From contig QEUM01000001.1 of NCBI GenBank assembly GCA_003577165.1, forward strand, positions 62,001-126,000: DNA of 64,000 nt, written 5' to 3'. The position numbers and the translations under genes were made by a program. The stretch comes from Armatimonadota bacterium (GTDB taxonomy: Bacteria; Armatimonadota; Fimbriimonadia; Fimbriimonadales; ATM1). Position 1 is the first letter of the stretch. The number at the start of each line of letters is the position of its first letter. Below are positions 43,213 through 51,888 of this stretch, in pieces. The notes under the pieces are model-generated. The model was not told the DNA's origin, ran no database searches, and worked only from the letters and a program-made list of their open reading frames with translations.

Positions 43213-43892
43213 AACTTTGCGCGGCTGAACCGGACGACGTTGCCTGTGCGCACGAATTCGATGCGCTCCGCAATCGCCACGGCGTTGTCTCCGATGTATT
43301 CGAGTTGGTGAAACGCTTGGATCAGTTTGTAGCCCGCATCGAGCATCTCAAGGTCTTGCCGGATGGCCTCCTTGATCCTGCGACGAGCCTCCTTCCACGT
43401 GACGTCGACTTCGTTGTCCGCTGCGACGATCTCTTCGAGCGCGCTGACTTCGCCGGTCGCGAAGGCGCGAAGCGCGCCCGTTAGCATCGCGCGCACGCGG
43501 TCTGCCATGCGAAGGAGCTCCGCCGCGAAGCCGGACGGAAACTCACCGGGAACCGAGAGGGCCTTCTTGGCGATGCTCACTGCGTGGTCGCCCACCCGCT
43601 CCAACTCGATCGCGATCGCCATGGCGGAAGTGAGGAACCTCACGTCTTTTGCGACAGGCGCCTCGCGCGCGATGATCGCGATGCACGTGGAATGGACCTC
43701 CAGTTCGAGGCTGTCCACTTGGTTGTCTCTCTCCAGAACCTGGCGAGCGAGGGCGTCATCGTGCCGAACGACGGCCTTCACGGAGTCGGCGACCATCTTG
43801 TCGACCAGACCCCCCATCTCCATGACCTGAGCCTTCAGGCCCTCGAGCAGTTCGTCGAAGTGTTTACGGGCAGCCTCGGGCATTGCAGACAT
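43209..43892 (-). CDS. phoU: PhoU phosphate-signalling protein
   Basis: PhoU links the Pst transporter with the PhoR/PhoB system and dampens phosphate-starvation signalling. The 227-residue protein has two three-helix repeats with the metal-binding patterns DNQVDSLELEVHSTCIAII and DNEVDVTWKEARRRIKEAI, plus AIAIELERVGDHAVSIAKKAL and LEYIGDNAVAIAERIEFV. The usual pst/pho genes are not nearby; it sits 52 bases after clpX on the same strand. Convergent overlap with the CorC-type gene. Confidence 0.96.
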   Translation of the reverse strand: MSAMPEAARKHFDELLEGLKAQVMEMGGLVDKMVADSVKAVVRHDDALARQVLERDNQVDSLELEVHSTCIAIIAREAPVAKDVRFLTSAMAIAIELERVGDHAVSIAKKALSVPGEFPSGFAAELLRMADRVRAMLTGALRAFATGEVSALEEIVAADNEVDVTWKEARRRIKEAIRQDLEMLDAGYKLIQAFHQLEYIGDNAVAIAERIEFVRTGNVVRFSRAKF

Positions 43893-43944
43893 TGTGACGC
43901 GCTGCAGGGAGTTCGCGCCGCTCCCGCGCCAGGCGGGGGAAACG

Positions 43945-45210
43945 CTAACTGGCCTGTCGCTCTTCTTCCGGAAGGATGATCGGCGAGGCTTCGCCTGACA
44001 CGACGCCGGACGGCACGATGACGCGCTCCACTCGGGACTTGCTCGGCACTTCGAACATCACGTCGAGCATGATGTTCTCGATGATCGCTCGGAGAGCGCG
44101 CGCGCCGGTCTTCCGACTCAGCGCCTCCTTGGCGATCTCTTGAAGGGCGGCGTCTTCGAATTCGAGCTGCACGCCATCCAGCGAGAACAGCTTTCGGAAC
44201 TGCTTGACGAGCGAGTTTCGTGGCTCCACGAGGATTCGGACGAGCGATTCCTCGTCCAGCGCGTCGAGCGTCGAGATCACAGGCAGGCGGCCGATGAACT
44301 CGGGGATCAGGCCGTAGTGAAGCAGGTCTTCCGGCATCACGTTCTTGAGGATGTCTCGCTGGCGCTCCTTCTTCGACTGCGGATTCGAGCGGAATCCCAT
44401 CACGTTTTCTCTCTGCCTTCGCAGAATGATCTCGTCGAGGCCTTCGAACGCGCCCCCACAGATGAAGAGGATGTTCGTCGTGTCGATCTGGATGTACTCT
44501 TGGTGCGGATGCTTTCTTCCGCCACCCGGCGGAACATTCGCAACGGAGCCTTCGAGAATTTTCAAGAGCGCTTGCTGAACGCCTTCCCCGCTCACGTCTC
44601 TCGTGATGCTTGGGTTGTCGCTCTTGCGAGCGATCTTGTCGATCTCGTCGACGTAGATGATGCCGCGCTGCGCGGCCACAATAGGGTTCTTGCCGAACTC
44701 TCCTGAATCAGCGGCTTGATACAGTTTGAGAAGGATGTTCTCGACATCTTCGCCGACGTAACCTGCCTCCGTGAGGCTTGTCGCATCGGCAATCGCAAAC
44801 GGCACGTTTAGGATTCGCGCGAGCGTTTGTGCAAGGAGCGTCTTGCCGGAGCCGGTTGGGCCGATGAGCAAGATGTTGCTCTTTTGCAGGTCTACGTCGT
44901 CGGAGCGGTTCTCGGAACTGATTCGCTTGTAATGGTTGTAAACGGCGACACTCAACGCGCGCTTGGCGGCATCCTGGCCCACGACGTATTGATCCAGGAA
45001 TTCGACGATCTCCTTCGGTTTCGGGACGGAACTGGAAACGAAGGGTCGCTCGGCGACGATCGGTTTAACCTCGTCTGCCGGACTGCCTTTGAGGATTTCG
45101 TTGCAGAGTTCGATGCACTCTTGGCAAACGCCTCCGTAGAGGCCCACGATCAGTCGTTTGACCTCAGCCTTCGGTTTGCCGCACAGCGCACATTTGTCGC
45201 GTTGTTCCAT
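43945..45210 (-). CDS. clpX: ClpX, ATP-dependent unfoldase of ClpXP
   Basis: AAA+ unfoldase that feeds substrates to ClpP. The 421-residue protein has an N-terminal zinc-binding domain ([11 protein letters not shown] and CQECIELC), Walker [12 protein letters not shown], the GYVG pore loop (AGYVGEDVE), Walker [12 protein letters not shown], and the IGF-like ClpP-docking loop ([10 protein letters not shown]). All functional parts are intact. It is 39 bases after clpP, in the usual tig-clpP-clpX order. Confidence 0.98.
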   Translation of the reverse strand: MEQRDKCALCGKPKAEVKRLIVGLYGGVCQECIELCNEILKGSPADEVKPIVAERPFVSSSVPKPKEIVEFLDQYVVGQDAAKRALSVAVYNHYKRISSENRSDDVDLQKSNILLIGPTGSGKTLLAQTLARILNVPFAIADATSLTEAGYVGEDVENILLKLYQAADSGEFGKNPIVAAQRGIIYVDEIDKIARKSDNPSITRDVSGEGVQQALLKILEGSVANVPPGGGRKHPHQEYIQIDTTNILFICGGAFEGLDEIILRRQRENVMGFRSNPQSKKERQRDILKNVMPEDLLHYGLIPEFIGRLPVISTLDALDEESLVRILVEPRNSLVKQFRKLFSLDGVQLEFEDAALQEIAKEALSRKTGARALRAIIENIMLDVMFEVPSKSRVERVIVPSGVVSGEASPIILPEEERQAS

Positions 45211-45249
45211 AAGTATTCAGTTGATAATCGCGCGCCCGTAATGTTCTGA

Positions 45250-45834
45250 CTATGACTTGGTGGAGGAGAGCACGTGATCCACGAGCCCGTACTCCTTGGC
45301 CTGCTCCGCCGACATGAAGTAGTCCCGCTCGCAGTCTTTCTCGACTTTGTCCACCGGCTGTCCCGTATGTCGAGCGATGATTTCGTTCAGAGTCTTCTTG
45401 TGCCTCAGGATTTCTTCGGCCTGGATTTGGATGTCCGTACCAGAGCCCTGGAAACCGGCGCTCACCTGATGGATCATGACCCGTGCATGCTCCAGGCAGT
45501 ATCGCTTTCCTTTGGCTCCTCCGGCAAGCAACACGGCGCCCATGCTCGCAGCCTGGCCCACGCACGTCGTTGCCACATCGCACTTGATGAACTGCATCGT
45601 GTCGTAGATTGCCATGCCTGCCGTCACCGAACCCCCTGGGGAGTTGATGTAGAACTCGATGTCCTTATCGGGATCCTCTTTCCAGAGGTAGAGCAGTTGC
45701 GCAACGATCAGGTTTGCGTAATAGTCATCCACCGGCGTCCCAAGGAAGATGATCCTGTCCTTGAGCAGACGTGAATAAAGGTCATACGATCGTTCGCCTC
45801 GAGCAGTCTGCTCAATGACCCAGGGCACTCCCAT
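45250..45834 (-). CDS. clpP: ClpP protease subunit
   Basis: Serine peptidase of the ClpXP barrel. The 194-residue protein carries the catalytic S97 ([12 protein letters not shown]), H122 ([11 protein letters not shown]), and the Asp in the ERDYFMS region. [10 protein letters not shown] is the substrate-binding strand. An AAGGAGG lies upstream of the ATG. The N-terminus is [10 protein letters not shown], the normal processed-type start. It is between tig and clpX. Confidence 0.98.
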   Translation of the reverse strand: MGVPWVIEQTARGERSYDLYSRLLKDRIIFLGTPVDDYYANLIVAQLLYLWKEDPDKDIEFYINSPGGSVTAGMAIYDTMQFIKCDVATTCVGQAASMGAVLLAGGAKGKRYCLEHARVMIHQVSAGFQGSGTDIQIQAEEILRHKKTLNEIIARHTGQPVDKVEKDCERDYFMSAEQAKEYGLVDHVLSSTKS

Positions 45835-45900
45835 GTCGCAGCGTTCCTCCTTACGGTACGTTCAGATTATCGGTCAAGTCGATGCATACGGTAGGCCAAA

Positions 45901-47199
45901 TCAGGCCTCCGAGTCGCGAATCGTCGCCTTCTCGATCAGCAGGGCCAGCACCTTTTCCCGCATGACCCGGTAGTTCAACTCGTCCAGGTTGCCCGACCTG
46001 CGGAGAGCCTCGAAGGCCTCCTTCGGCGCCATCCCGCTCTCGCGGGCCAGTTGCTCGAGGTGCCGGGCAAGGTCGTCCTTCTCGATTTTGAGTTCAGACT
46101 TCTTGAAGATCTCGCTAATGAGGAGGGCTCGGTGTACTTCCTGCTTGGCCTCCTCCTTGAGACGCTCGAAGAGCTGCTCAATCGTCATGTTTGCGCCCTC
46201 GGCAGCCTGGGCGAGCGTCATCCCACGGCGCTCCGCGTCCGCCGCGATCTCTTCGAGTCGCTGCTCGGCGACCCGCTCCCACATCGGATCGGGGGAAATC
46301 ACGTTGGACCTTGAGGCCACTTGCTCCAGGAGTTGCTCGGCCACGTAGTCGGAGTAAGCCCGCTCCTTCGCCGTCTGGATGGCAGCCCTCGCCCGGACCT
46401 TCAGGTCCTCGACCGAGTCGACCGCGAACGACTGCGCGAACTCGTCGGAGAGTTCCGGCAGTTCGAGCGCTGAGAGCGATTTGATGCGAATGTGGCAGGT
46501 CAGGGGCTTCCCGGCCCAGTCCGGCTCCTGGAAGTTGTCGGGGAAAGTCAGCGCAGCCTGTCGGATGTCGTCCAACTGCATCCCCACGAGTTGCTCGTCG
46601 AGTTGCGGGAACGTCTCGCCGACGACGGCCATGAACGTTCGGCCCTCGCCTTCTTCCCCTTCGACCTTGAGATTGATCACGGCGAAGTCGCCCTCTTGGG
46701 CTGCGCGGCCGGATACCTCTTTTGTAGCCGCTCGGCGTTTCCTCAGGTCCTCCAGGTGGCTTTCGACCTCCTCGTCGGTGACCTCAACTTTGGGTCGGAC
46801 TGCTGACAGCCCTTCAAAGTCCCCCAGTTCGACCTTGGGCGGCAGCGGCACCTTCGCTCGGAATTCGCACGCGGGCTCATCCTCTTCGAGTTTCAGGAGT
46901 TCGATTCGCGGGCCGCCGTGAGGCTCGATCGCCTTCTCCTTCAGGGCCTCGCCGTAGGCGCGCTTTACGATCGCGTCGAGGGCGGTGCGCCGAATGTAGT
47001 CGGGGTCCGCGTGCTCTCGGACGAGTTTGAGCGGCGCGGCGCCGGGCCGGAATCCGGGAATGCGTATCCGCTTTGCGGCGCTTTTGTAGGCTTTCCGGAA
47101 TCCCTCTTCCACCATCTCAGGGGGACAGCTGACCGTGAGCATGAGGGTGCACGGGTTCAGTTCTTCGGTGGAGATTTGGAGGGTGGCGGAGGCAGACAT
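45901..47199 (-). CDS. tig: Trigger factor chaperone
   Basis: Ribosome-associated chaperone and peptidyl-prolyl isomerase. The 432-residue protein has the N-terminal ribosome-binding domain (FRKAYKSAAKRIRIPGFRPGAAPLKLV), a PPIase domain (about 155-245: EGDFAVINLKVEGEEGEG, TCHIRIKSLSALELPELSDEFA) and a helical C-terminal arm. In the ribosome-docking loop the usual GFRxGK reads GFRPGA, so the second lysine is replaced; the core FR is kept. It heads tig-clpP-clpX(-phoU) after tRNA-Gly. Confidence 0.97.
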   Translation of the reverse strand: MSASATLQISTEELNPCTLMLTVSCPPEMVEEGFRKAYKSAAKRIRIPGFRPGAAPLKLVREHADPDYIRRTALDAIVKRAYGEALKEKAIEPHGGPRIELLKLEEDEPACEFRAKVPLPPKVELGDFEGLSAVRPKVEVTDEEVESHLEDLRKRRAATKEVSGRAAQEGDFAVINLKVEGEEGEGRTFMAVVGETFPQLDEQLVGMQLDDIRQAALTFPDNFQEPDWAGKPLTCHIRIKSLSALELPELSDEFAQSFAVDSVEDLKVRARAAIQTAKERAYSDYVAEQLLEQVASRSNVISPDPMWERVAEQRLEEIAADAERRGMTLAQAAEGANMTIEQLFERLKEEAKQEVHRALLISEIFKKSELKIEKDDLARHLEQLARESGMAPKEAFEALRRSGNLDELNYRVMREKVLALLIEKATIRDSEA

Positions 47200-47262
47200 A
47201 GATTCGTACTCGGCGGAAAGAGGATACCTGGGCGCCGTGGCCCCTCCCCCTCAAATGGAAGT

Positions 47263-47283
47263 GCCCGAGGCGAGGCCCCGGGC
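47263..47283 (-). terminator. Hairpin after tRNA-Gly
   Basis: GCCCGGGGC, loop CTC, GCCTCGGGC (minus strand) form a 9-bp stem with one G-U pair, starting six bases after the encoded CCA. The following ACTTCCATTT is only weakly U-rich. It may end the tRNA-Gly transcript or be a 5' structure of tig mRNA. Confidence 0.5.
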
Positions 47284-47288
47284 AAATC

Positions 47289-47363
47289 TGGAGCGGGAAA
47301 CGAGATTCGAACTCGCGACCCTCTCGTTGGCAACGAGATGCTCTACCACTGAGCTATTCCCGC
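47289..47363 (-). tRNA. tRNA-Gly (anticodon GCC)
   Basis: Minus-strand cloverleaf: acceptor GCGGGAA/TTCCCGC, D arm TAGCTCAGTGGTAGAGC, anticodon stem CTCGT/ACGAG with loop TGCCA-type giving GCC, and T arm GCGAGTTCGAATCTCGT. The 3' CCA is encoded (47289-47291). Confidence 0.97.
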
Positions 47364-47373
47364 GTCTGTTCTG

Positions 47374-47402
47374 TTTGTACCTTGAATCGGACGAACTGTC
47401 AA
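47374..47402 (-). promoter_or_regulatory. Housekeeping promoter of tRNA-Gly
   Basis: On the minus strand TTGACA (47402-47397), a 17-base spacer, and TACAAA (47379-47374) precede the tRNA by 10 bases. The -35 is perfect and the -10 matches TATAAT at four of six positions. It shows that the main sigma factor here uses a sigma-70-like consensus. Confidence 0.8.
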
Positions 47403-47498
47403 GAGCGAGCGTGTACCGTCGGGGCTCCCACAACGCATTGCCACCTTGATTTAGCGGCCGACTGCGTTAGGACCCTTAGGTACCATCCTCGGCCAATC

Positions 47499-47583
47499 GG
47501 GCGAGTGGCGAAACTGGCATACGCGCTGGATTTAGGTTCCAGTGGGGCAACCCGTGGGGGTTCGACTCCCCCCTCGCCCACCA
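47499..47583 (+). tRNA. tRNA-Leu (anticodon TAG)
   Basis: Acceptor GGGCGAG pairs CTCGCCC, the anticodon stem is CTGGA/TCCAG with loop TTTAGGT (TAG), and a long variable arm (TGGGGCAACCCGT) marks a class II tRNA. T arm GGGGGTTCGACTCCCCC. The 3' CCA is encoded (47581-47583). A possible -35 TTGATT lies upstream, with a poor -10. It is divergent from tRNA-Gly across 135 bases that hold no gene. Confidence 0.97.
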
Positions 47584-47603
47584 AGATCCGGCGGCGGGGC
47601 CCG

Positions 47604-48281
47604 CTACAGGTTGGTTCGGAAGAACGACACCATCCTCTTCCACGCGTCGTCTGCCGCCGTCCGATCGTAGACCTCCGGCCGGTCGCTGTTGAAGAACGCG
47701 TGGTTCGTCCCAGGATAGGTGATGAATTGGTGGTCCTTTCCCTGGTCCTTGAGTTGAGCATCGAGGCCCGCGACCGCCTCCGGCGAAGCATACGCGTCGT
47801 TCTCAGCAAAGAAGCCGAGCACTGGACACTGTAGATTCGCGAAGTCCGGCCTGACGTTCGGATGGATGCCGTAGAAGTCGACGCAGGCTCCGATCTTCGA
47901 ATTGATGCAGGCAGCGAAAAGCGAAAGCTGGCCGCCCATGCAGAACCCGACGACGCCGACCTTCTCACCCGACGTGGCTTCGTTCGACAGCAGGCACTCC
48001 ACCGCCCCCCCCAATATCTTCTCTGTGACGGCGATGTCGAGCGCCATCATCAGTTTGCCCGCTTCGTCCGGCTCGTCGGCCGTCTTCCCGAGATAGAAGT
48101 CGGGAGCCAAAGCGGTGAATCCCTCGTCGGCGAATCGGTCCGCGACGTCCTTGATGTGACCGACCAGCCCCCACCACTCTTGGATCACGATGACGCCCGG
48201 ACCGCGGCCCTGGGCAGATTTCGCAAGGTAGCCGTCGTACTCGTGTCCGTTACCGGTGAACCGAATCATCTCGCCTGGCAT
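47604..48281 (-). CDS. Dienelactone hydrolase family protein
   Basis: Alpha/beta-hydrolase of 225 residues. The nucleophile is Cys in GVVGFCMGGQLSLF, as in true dienelactone hydrolases (which use Cys rather than Ser), with Asp in AENDAYASPEA and His in GTNHAFFN. The start region GYLAKSAQGRGPGVIVIQEWWGL is typical (E of EWWGL is the family Glu). Substrate is unknown; many homologues act on other esters or lactones. It lies downstream of the IscA-type gene on the same strand. Confidence 0.92.
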   Translation of the reverse strand: MPGEMIRFTGNGHEYDGYLAKSAQGRGPGVIVIQEWWGLVGHIKDVADRFADEGFTALAPDFYLGKTADEPDEAGKLMMALDIAVTEKILGGAVECLLSNEATSGEKVGVVGFCMGGQLSLFAACINSKIGACVDFYGIHPNVRPDFANLQCPVLGFFAENDAYASPEAVAGLDAQLKDQGKDHQFITYPGTNHAFFNSDRPEVYDRTAADDAWKRMVSFFRTNL

Positions 48282-48325
48282 ATGGCGAGATTACGCCAAG
48301 GCCCTGTCGCGTTCCTGCCTGCGGA

Positions 48326-48706
48326 TCAGTCCACAGGGGTGAAACTCGTGCCGCAGCCGCAACTCCGTTTGGCTTTCGGGTTCGCAAACCGGAACCCGCC
48401 GCCGATCAACTCGCCGGTGAAATCCAGGACTGAGCCTGCGAGGAACTTCGCCGACTTGGCGTCGACCGCCACGCGAATCCCGCCGACCTCCGTGGAAAGG
48501 TCGTTCGTACGGGGCTGGTCGTCGAGTCGGAGGACGTATTCAAGCCCGGAGCACCCCCCGCCCTTAACTCCCAGGCGCAGGAACAGGCCGGGACGACCGT
48601 CCCGTTCGATGAGTTTCCGAACTCTCTCGATGGCCTCGTCGGTGACAGAGACCGGAAAACCAGCCTCGCTCCTGCCTACGTCGGGGGTGACGGGTTCTAC
48701 CGACAT
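48326..48706 (-). CDS. IscA/ErpA-type iron-sulfur cluster carrier
   Basis: A-type carrier of 126 residues for Fe-S delivery. The three cluster cysteines are present: GGGCSGLEYVL and the C-terminal SCGCGTSF. AIERVRKLIERDGRPGLFLRLGVKGGG is the expected N-terminal core, and FANPKAKRSCGCG is the usual end. Whether it is ErpA or another A-type protein cannot be said. The many Fe-S proteins in the window (GlcF, ferredoxin, the protein at 49484) are potential clients. Confidence 0.93.
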   Translation of the reverse strand: MSVEPVTPDVGRSEAGFPVSVTDEAIERVRKLIERDGRPGLFLRLGVKGGGCSGLEYVLRLDDQPRTNDLSTEVGGIRVAVDAKSAKFLAGSVLDFTGELIGGGFRFANPKAKRSCGCGTSFTPVD

Positions 48707-48781
48707 TCTCAGTTTGAGTATACGACGCAGGAGCCGCGTTCGTTAGGATTCGCCGATCTGGTGGCGGTCAGCAAAAATTCA

Positions 48782-48810
48782 GGAACCTGCGCCTTTGGTT
48801 CTCCGTTGCG
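48782..48810 (+). promoter_or_regulatory. Possible ECF-type promoter before the CHRD gene
   Basis: GGAAC (48782-48786), 18 bases, GTT (48805-48807) resembles a general ECF promoter. It would place a start about 37 bases before the ATG at 48854. GAACC...GGTTC also forms an inverted repeat here. A similar GGAAC box precedes the ECF sigma gene at 57959. The match is short and could be chance. Confidence 0.3.
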
Positions 48811-48853
48811 AAGTTCGTCGCGCGCCTCGGCGCTTGACAGAAAGGAGACGACT

Positions 48854-49384
48854 ATGACCACGGCGTTATTGAGAACAGCGGTCGCCGCGGGGGTGGTCCT
48901 GGCGACTGCGCCTGCGAGCGCCCTCATTTGGAACCTCAGCGCGTTGCTGGACGGCAACCAGGAGGTGCCCCCGACGGGGAGTCTTGGGACCGGCGCGGCG
49001 AGCATTACCTACGACGACGTGACGAACACGATCCTCACCTTCACCCTCCATGTGGATGGAATCGCAGCGCTCACGCCGACGGACATCATCGGCGCACACA
49101 TTCATAAGGCGCCTTTCGGCATGAACGGGCCTGTTATCTTCAACCTCGGCGCGTTCGGGACGTGGACCGGGTCGAACGGGAGTTTCACCTACAACTATTC
49201 GGGGGGAGGGACGATCGCCGCGGTAGACGAAGCGGCGTTCCTTTCCCAGGGGACCTACATCAACGTCCACACGCCGCAGCATCCCGGCGGCGAGATTCGT
49301 GGACAAGTGGTGCCTGAGCCGGCAACCCTGGTCATGGTCGGACTGGCTCTCGCAGCCCTGACCGCCCGCAGACGGCGCGCATAG
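48854..49384 (+). CDS. CHRD-domain protein with PEP-CTERM sorting signal
   Basis: The 176-residue exported protein has a signal peptide (about 1-22: LLRTAVAAGVVLATAPASA), a CHRD domain (about 25-150: LDGNQEVPPTGSLGTGAASITYD, IIGAHIHKAPFGMNGPVIFNL, YINVHTPQHPGGEIRGQV) and a C-terminal PEP-CTERM signal (VPEPATLVMVGLALAAL then RRRRA). PEP-CTERM proteins are sorted by exosortase and linked to exopolysaccharide or biofilm. No exosortase is in the window. AAGGAG lies six to seven bases before the ATG, so I reject the longer frame from 48761. Confidence 0.93.
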   Translation: MTTALLRTAVAAGVVLATAPASALIWNLSALLDGNQEVPPTGSLGTGAASITYDDVTNTILTFTLHVDGIAALTPTDIIGAHIHKAPFGMNGPVIFNLGAFGTWTGSNGSFTYNYSGGGTIAAVDEAAFLSQGTYINVHTPQHPGGEIRGQVVPEPATLVMVGLALAALTARRRRA

Positions 49385-49403
49385 GGCCAGATCCGTGATG
49401 CAG

Positions 49404-49430
49404 AGGGCCGGGGCGGAAACGCCCGGCCCT
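49404..49430 (+). terminator. GC-rich hairpin after the CHRD gene
   Basis: AGGGCCGGG-GCG, loop GAAA, CGC-CCGGCCCT is a stem of 11 pairs with one bulged G, 20 bases after the stop, followed by CGCCTCTTTCG. It is the clearest intrinsic-terminator-like structure in the window, although its U-run is short. Confidence 0.65.
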
Positions 49431-49483
49431 CGCCTCTTTCGTGACTGGCAGGAAGCGGCGATGCCGCGTCAGAATCAGCCACC

Positions 49484-51505
49484 GTGGTGCCACTCGCCGA
49501 ATCGCCGACGCGCACTGAGTTTCTCTTTCTCCCCGAATGGCATCAGACCGCGTTCTACATCCTGATGGCCTTCGCCACGACAGTTTGCGTTTGGCAAGTC
49601 TGCAAGTGCGCGTTCCACTGGATGAGCGGCAAGCCGATTAGCTGGAAGCCCGATTACTTGCGCGGCATCATCGAGTTCGTCCTGCTCCAGAGGAAGGTCA
49701 GGTCTTCAAGGCCGCTCTCCGGGGCGCCGATGCACCTCCTTATCTTCTACGGGTTTCTCGCGCTCTTCTTGGGAACGACGCTGCTTGCGATCAACAAGTA
49801 CAGCCCGTGGAAGTTCCACCACGGCAGTTACTACCTCGTATACGAATTCGTTCTCGACTGGATGGGGCTCGCATTCGTGCTCGGCGTAACTTGGGCCGCT
49901 GGGCGGCGCGCCTTCTCCCCCCCTCGCGGGATGAAGTCCGATTTCTCGGATTGGGTGACCCTCTCTTTGCTCCTTCTGCTTGGCCTGACCGGCTTCCTGG
50001 TTGAAGGCGCGCGCATGAACCTCGTTCCGAGAGACTTCGACAGTTCTGCCCCAATCGGACAGTGGATCGGGCAGGCGCTTCCTCAACTCACGCCGGCCAC
50101 CTACGTTGGTCTGTGGTGGATCCATGTCGTTCTCGTGGCAGCGTTCATCGCCTGGATTCCCCAGATGCGATTGCGGCACATCCTTTTCGCGGTCGCATCG
50201 GCGGCAGGGAGCGACCCTTCCGCGAAGATGGGCAGACTGCGGCCTGTCACCATCGAAGAGGTCGAAGCCACCGGCAAGATCGGCGCAGAGTCTCCTTCCG
50301 ACTTCAGTCGCTGGCACATTCTGTCCCTCGACGCCTGCATGCAGTGCGGGCGCTGTACCGAGGTGTGTCCCGCGAACGCAGTTGGCAAGTCGCTCGATCC
50401 GCAGAAGGTCGTCCAAGACATTCGATCCGCGACTCGAACCGGAACGACTGTGGTGGATGCCGTCAGTGAGGACGCGCTGTGGGCATGCACGACATGCAAC
50501 GCTTGCGTCGAAGCGTGTCCTGTGCTCATCCGTCATGTGGACTTGATCGTCGAGTCGCGAAGAAGCCTCGTTGCGGAGGGACGACTGTCCGGAACAGCGG
50601 CGACGATGCTACGCCAACTGCAGTCCACGCAAAGCGCATGGGGAACGCAGCCGGCAGACAGGGAGAAGTGGATGGAAGGCGAGGACGTGCCACTTGCACG
50701 CGATCTCGCGGCTCAGCAGAAAACATTCGATACGCTCCTCTGGATCGGTTGCGCGGGCGCGGTCGATCCGGGCGCGATACGAACGTCCAAGGCCGTCGTT
50801 CGCTTGCTCAAAAAGGCTGGAGTGAACTTCGCCTGTCTCGGCAAGGACGAACTGTGCACTGGAGACCCCGCACGAAGAACCGGGGACGAATTCACTTATC
50901 AACAGTTGGCAGATTCCAACATCCAAACGTTCAAACGTTTCGGGGTAACTCGAATCGTCACGCCGTGTCCCCATTGTTTCAACACACTCCGCAACGAGTA
51001 TGGTGACTTCGGGGGTGATTTCGAGGTGATTCACCACACTCAGTTGATCGCAGACCTGATTGAGGACGGCAGATTGGATGCGCCGGAGTTCAGCAAAGGA
51101 GAAGTCACGCTGCACGATCCCTGTTACTTGGGGCGTGTGAACGGAGAGGCAGATGCGCCGCGCCTCGCGCTCGGCGTTCCGTCCAACCAGAATGGACTCG
51201 AAACGCCGCTCGGGCAATGGCTCAACCGAGCGCAGGAGGACGGCAACGCGCTCGCGGAGCCACGCCACTTCGGACGTAAGACGCTTTGCTGCGGCGCGGG
51301 GGGCGGGCGAATGTGGATGGAGGAGGACACAGACCAGAGGCCGTCTGCGCGCCGCGCTCAGGAGCTCCTGGATACAGGCGCGAGCAAGATCGCGGTGGCA
51401 TGTCCGTTCTGCAGGATCATGCTCGACACCAGCGTGCCCAAGGAAGGAAGCCAGGCGATTCCGATCGAGGACATCGCGGAGATCGTTGCGAAGGCGAACG
51501 AGTGA
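49484..51505 (+). CDS. Membrane-bound Fe-S oxidoreductase (HdrD/ETF:quinone-type)
   Basis: A 673-residue fusion. Residues about 20-235 are five membrane helices of a NarI/cytochrome-b-like domain, with histidines such as H84, H112-H113 and H214. Two 4Fe-4S motifs follow (C285, C288, C291, C295; C335, C338, C341, C345). Then come two CCG domains (WIGCAGAVDPGA, PCPHCFN, HDPCYLG, CCGAGGGRMWMEE, ACPFCRIML). This layout is that of membrane proteins thought to pass electrons from ETF/acyl-CoA dehydrogenase to menaquinone. The GTG at 49484 (or 49487) is the start. The stop overlaps acpS by four bases. Confidence 0.88.
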   Translation: MVPLAESPTRTEFLFLPEWHQTAFYILMAFATTVCVWQVCKCAFHWMSGKPISWKPDYLRGIIEFVLLQRKVRSSRPLSGAPMHLLIFYGFLALFLGTTLLAINKYSPWKFHHGSYYLVYEFVLDWMGLAFVLGVTWAAGRRAFSPPRGMKSDFSDWVTLSLLLLLGLTGFLVEGARMNLVPRDFDSSAPIGQWIGQALPQLTPATYVGLWWIHVVLVAAFIAWIPQMRLRHILFAVASAAGSDPSAKMGRLRPVTIEEVEATGKIGAESPSDFSRWHILSLDACMQCGRCTEVCPANAVGKSLDPQKVVQDIRSATRTGTTVVDAVSEDALWACTTCNACVEACPVLIRHVDLIVESRRSLVAEGRLSGTAATMLRQLQSTQSAWGTQPADREKWMEGEDVPLARDLAAQQKTFDTLLWIGCAGAVDPGAIRTSKAVVRLLKKAGVNFACLGKDELCTGDPARRTGDEFTYQQLADSNIQTFKRFGVTRIVTPCPHCFNTLRNEYGDFGGDFEVIHHTQLIADLIEDGRLDAPEFSKGEVTLHDPCYLGRVNGEADAPRLALGVPSNQNGLETPLGQWLNRAQEDGNALAEPRHFGRKTLCCGAGGGRMWMEEDTDQRPSARRAQELLDTGASKIAVACPFCRIMLDTSVPKEGSQAIPIEDIAEIVAKANE

Positions 51506-51888
51506 TTCGAGGACTTGGAATTGACGTGGTCGAAGTGTCGCGGATAGCGGACGCGATGCGCAAGCCTCGCTTTCTCGAGAGAATTCTCACGCAGCGCGAG
51601 AGGTCCGGCAGTTTGACGCCGGCGTTCGTAGCCGGCCGATGGGCGGCCAAGGAAGCGGTCGCCAAGGCGGTTCACACGAATCTACGGTGGCATGACGTGG
51701 AGATTGACAACGACGAGAGCGGCCGCCCCATCGCCGTGCTGCTGCGCGATCCGAACTGGGACGCCTCCATCGCGCCGACGCCGAGTTTGGTTTCGGCCGC
51801 GCATCGAGTCTCATCTCAAATCCACCTTTCGATTTCGCATGAGCGTGGCCTTGCCGCAGCGGTCGCTGTGTGGGAGGAAAAGAGTTGA
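51502..51888 (+). CDS. acpS: Holo-[acyl-carrier-protein] synthase
   Basis: Transfers the phosphopantetheine arm of CoA to acyl carrier protein. The 128-residue protein has the AcpS motifs RGLGIDVVEVSRI (metal-binding Asp) and VAGRWAAKEAVAKA (KE motif), and HLSISHERGLAAAVAV at the end. The start is GTG at 51502 (GTGA overlap with the upstream gene). A much longer in-frame extension to 51286 lies inside the upstream coding region and is not coding. The stop overlaps purN by four bases. Confidence 0.95.
   Translation: MIRGLGIDVVEVSRIADAMRKPRFLERILTQRERSGSLTPAFVAGRWAAKEAVAKAVHTNLRWHDVEIDNDESGRPIAVLLRDPNWDASIAPTPSLVSAAHRVSSQIHLSISHERGLAAAVAVWEEKS

Noticed and set aside
47382-47834. Plus-strand frame spanning tRNA-Leu
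   Set aside because: It runs through the tRNA gene and the antisense of the dienelactone hydrolase gene, so it is not coding.
51286-51501. N-terminal extension of acpS
   Set aside because: These 72 codons lie inside the Fe-S oxidoreductase gene in another frame; AcpS family sequence begins exactly at the GTG at 51502.
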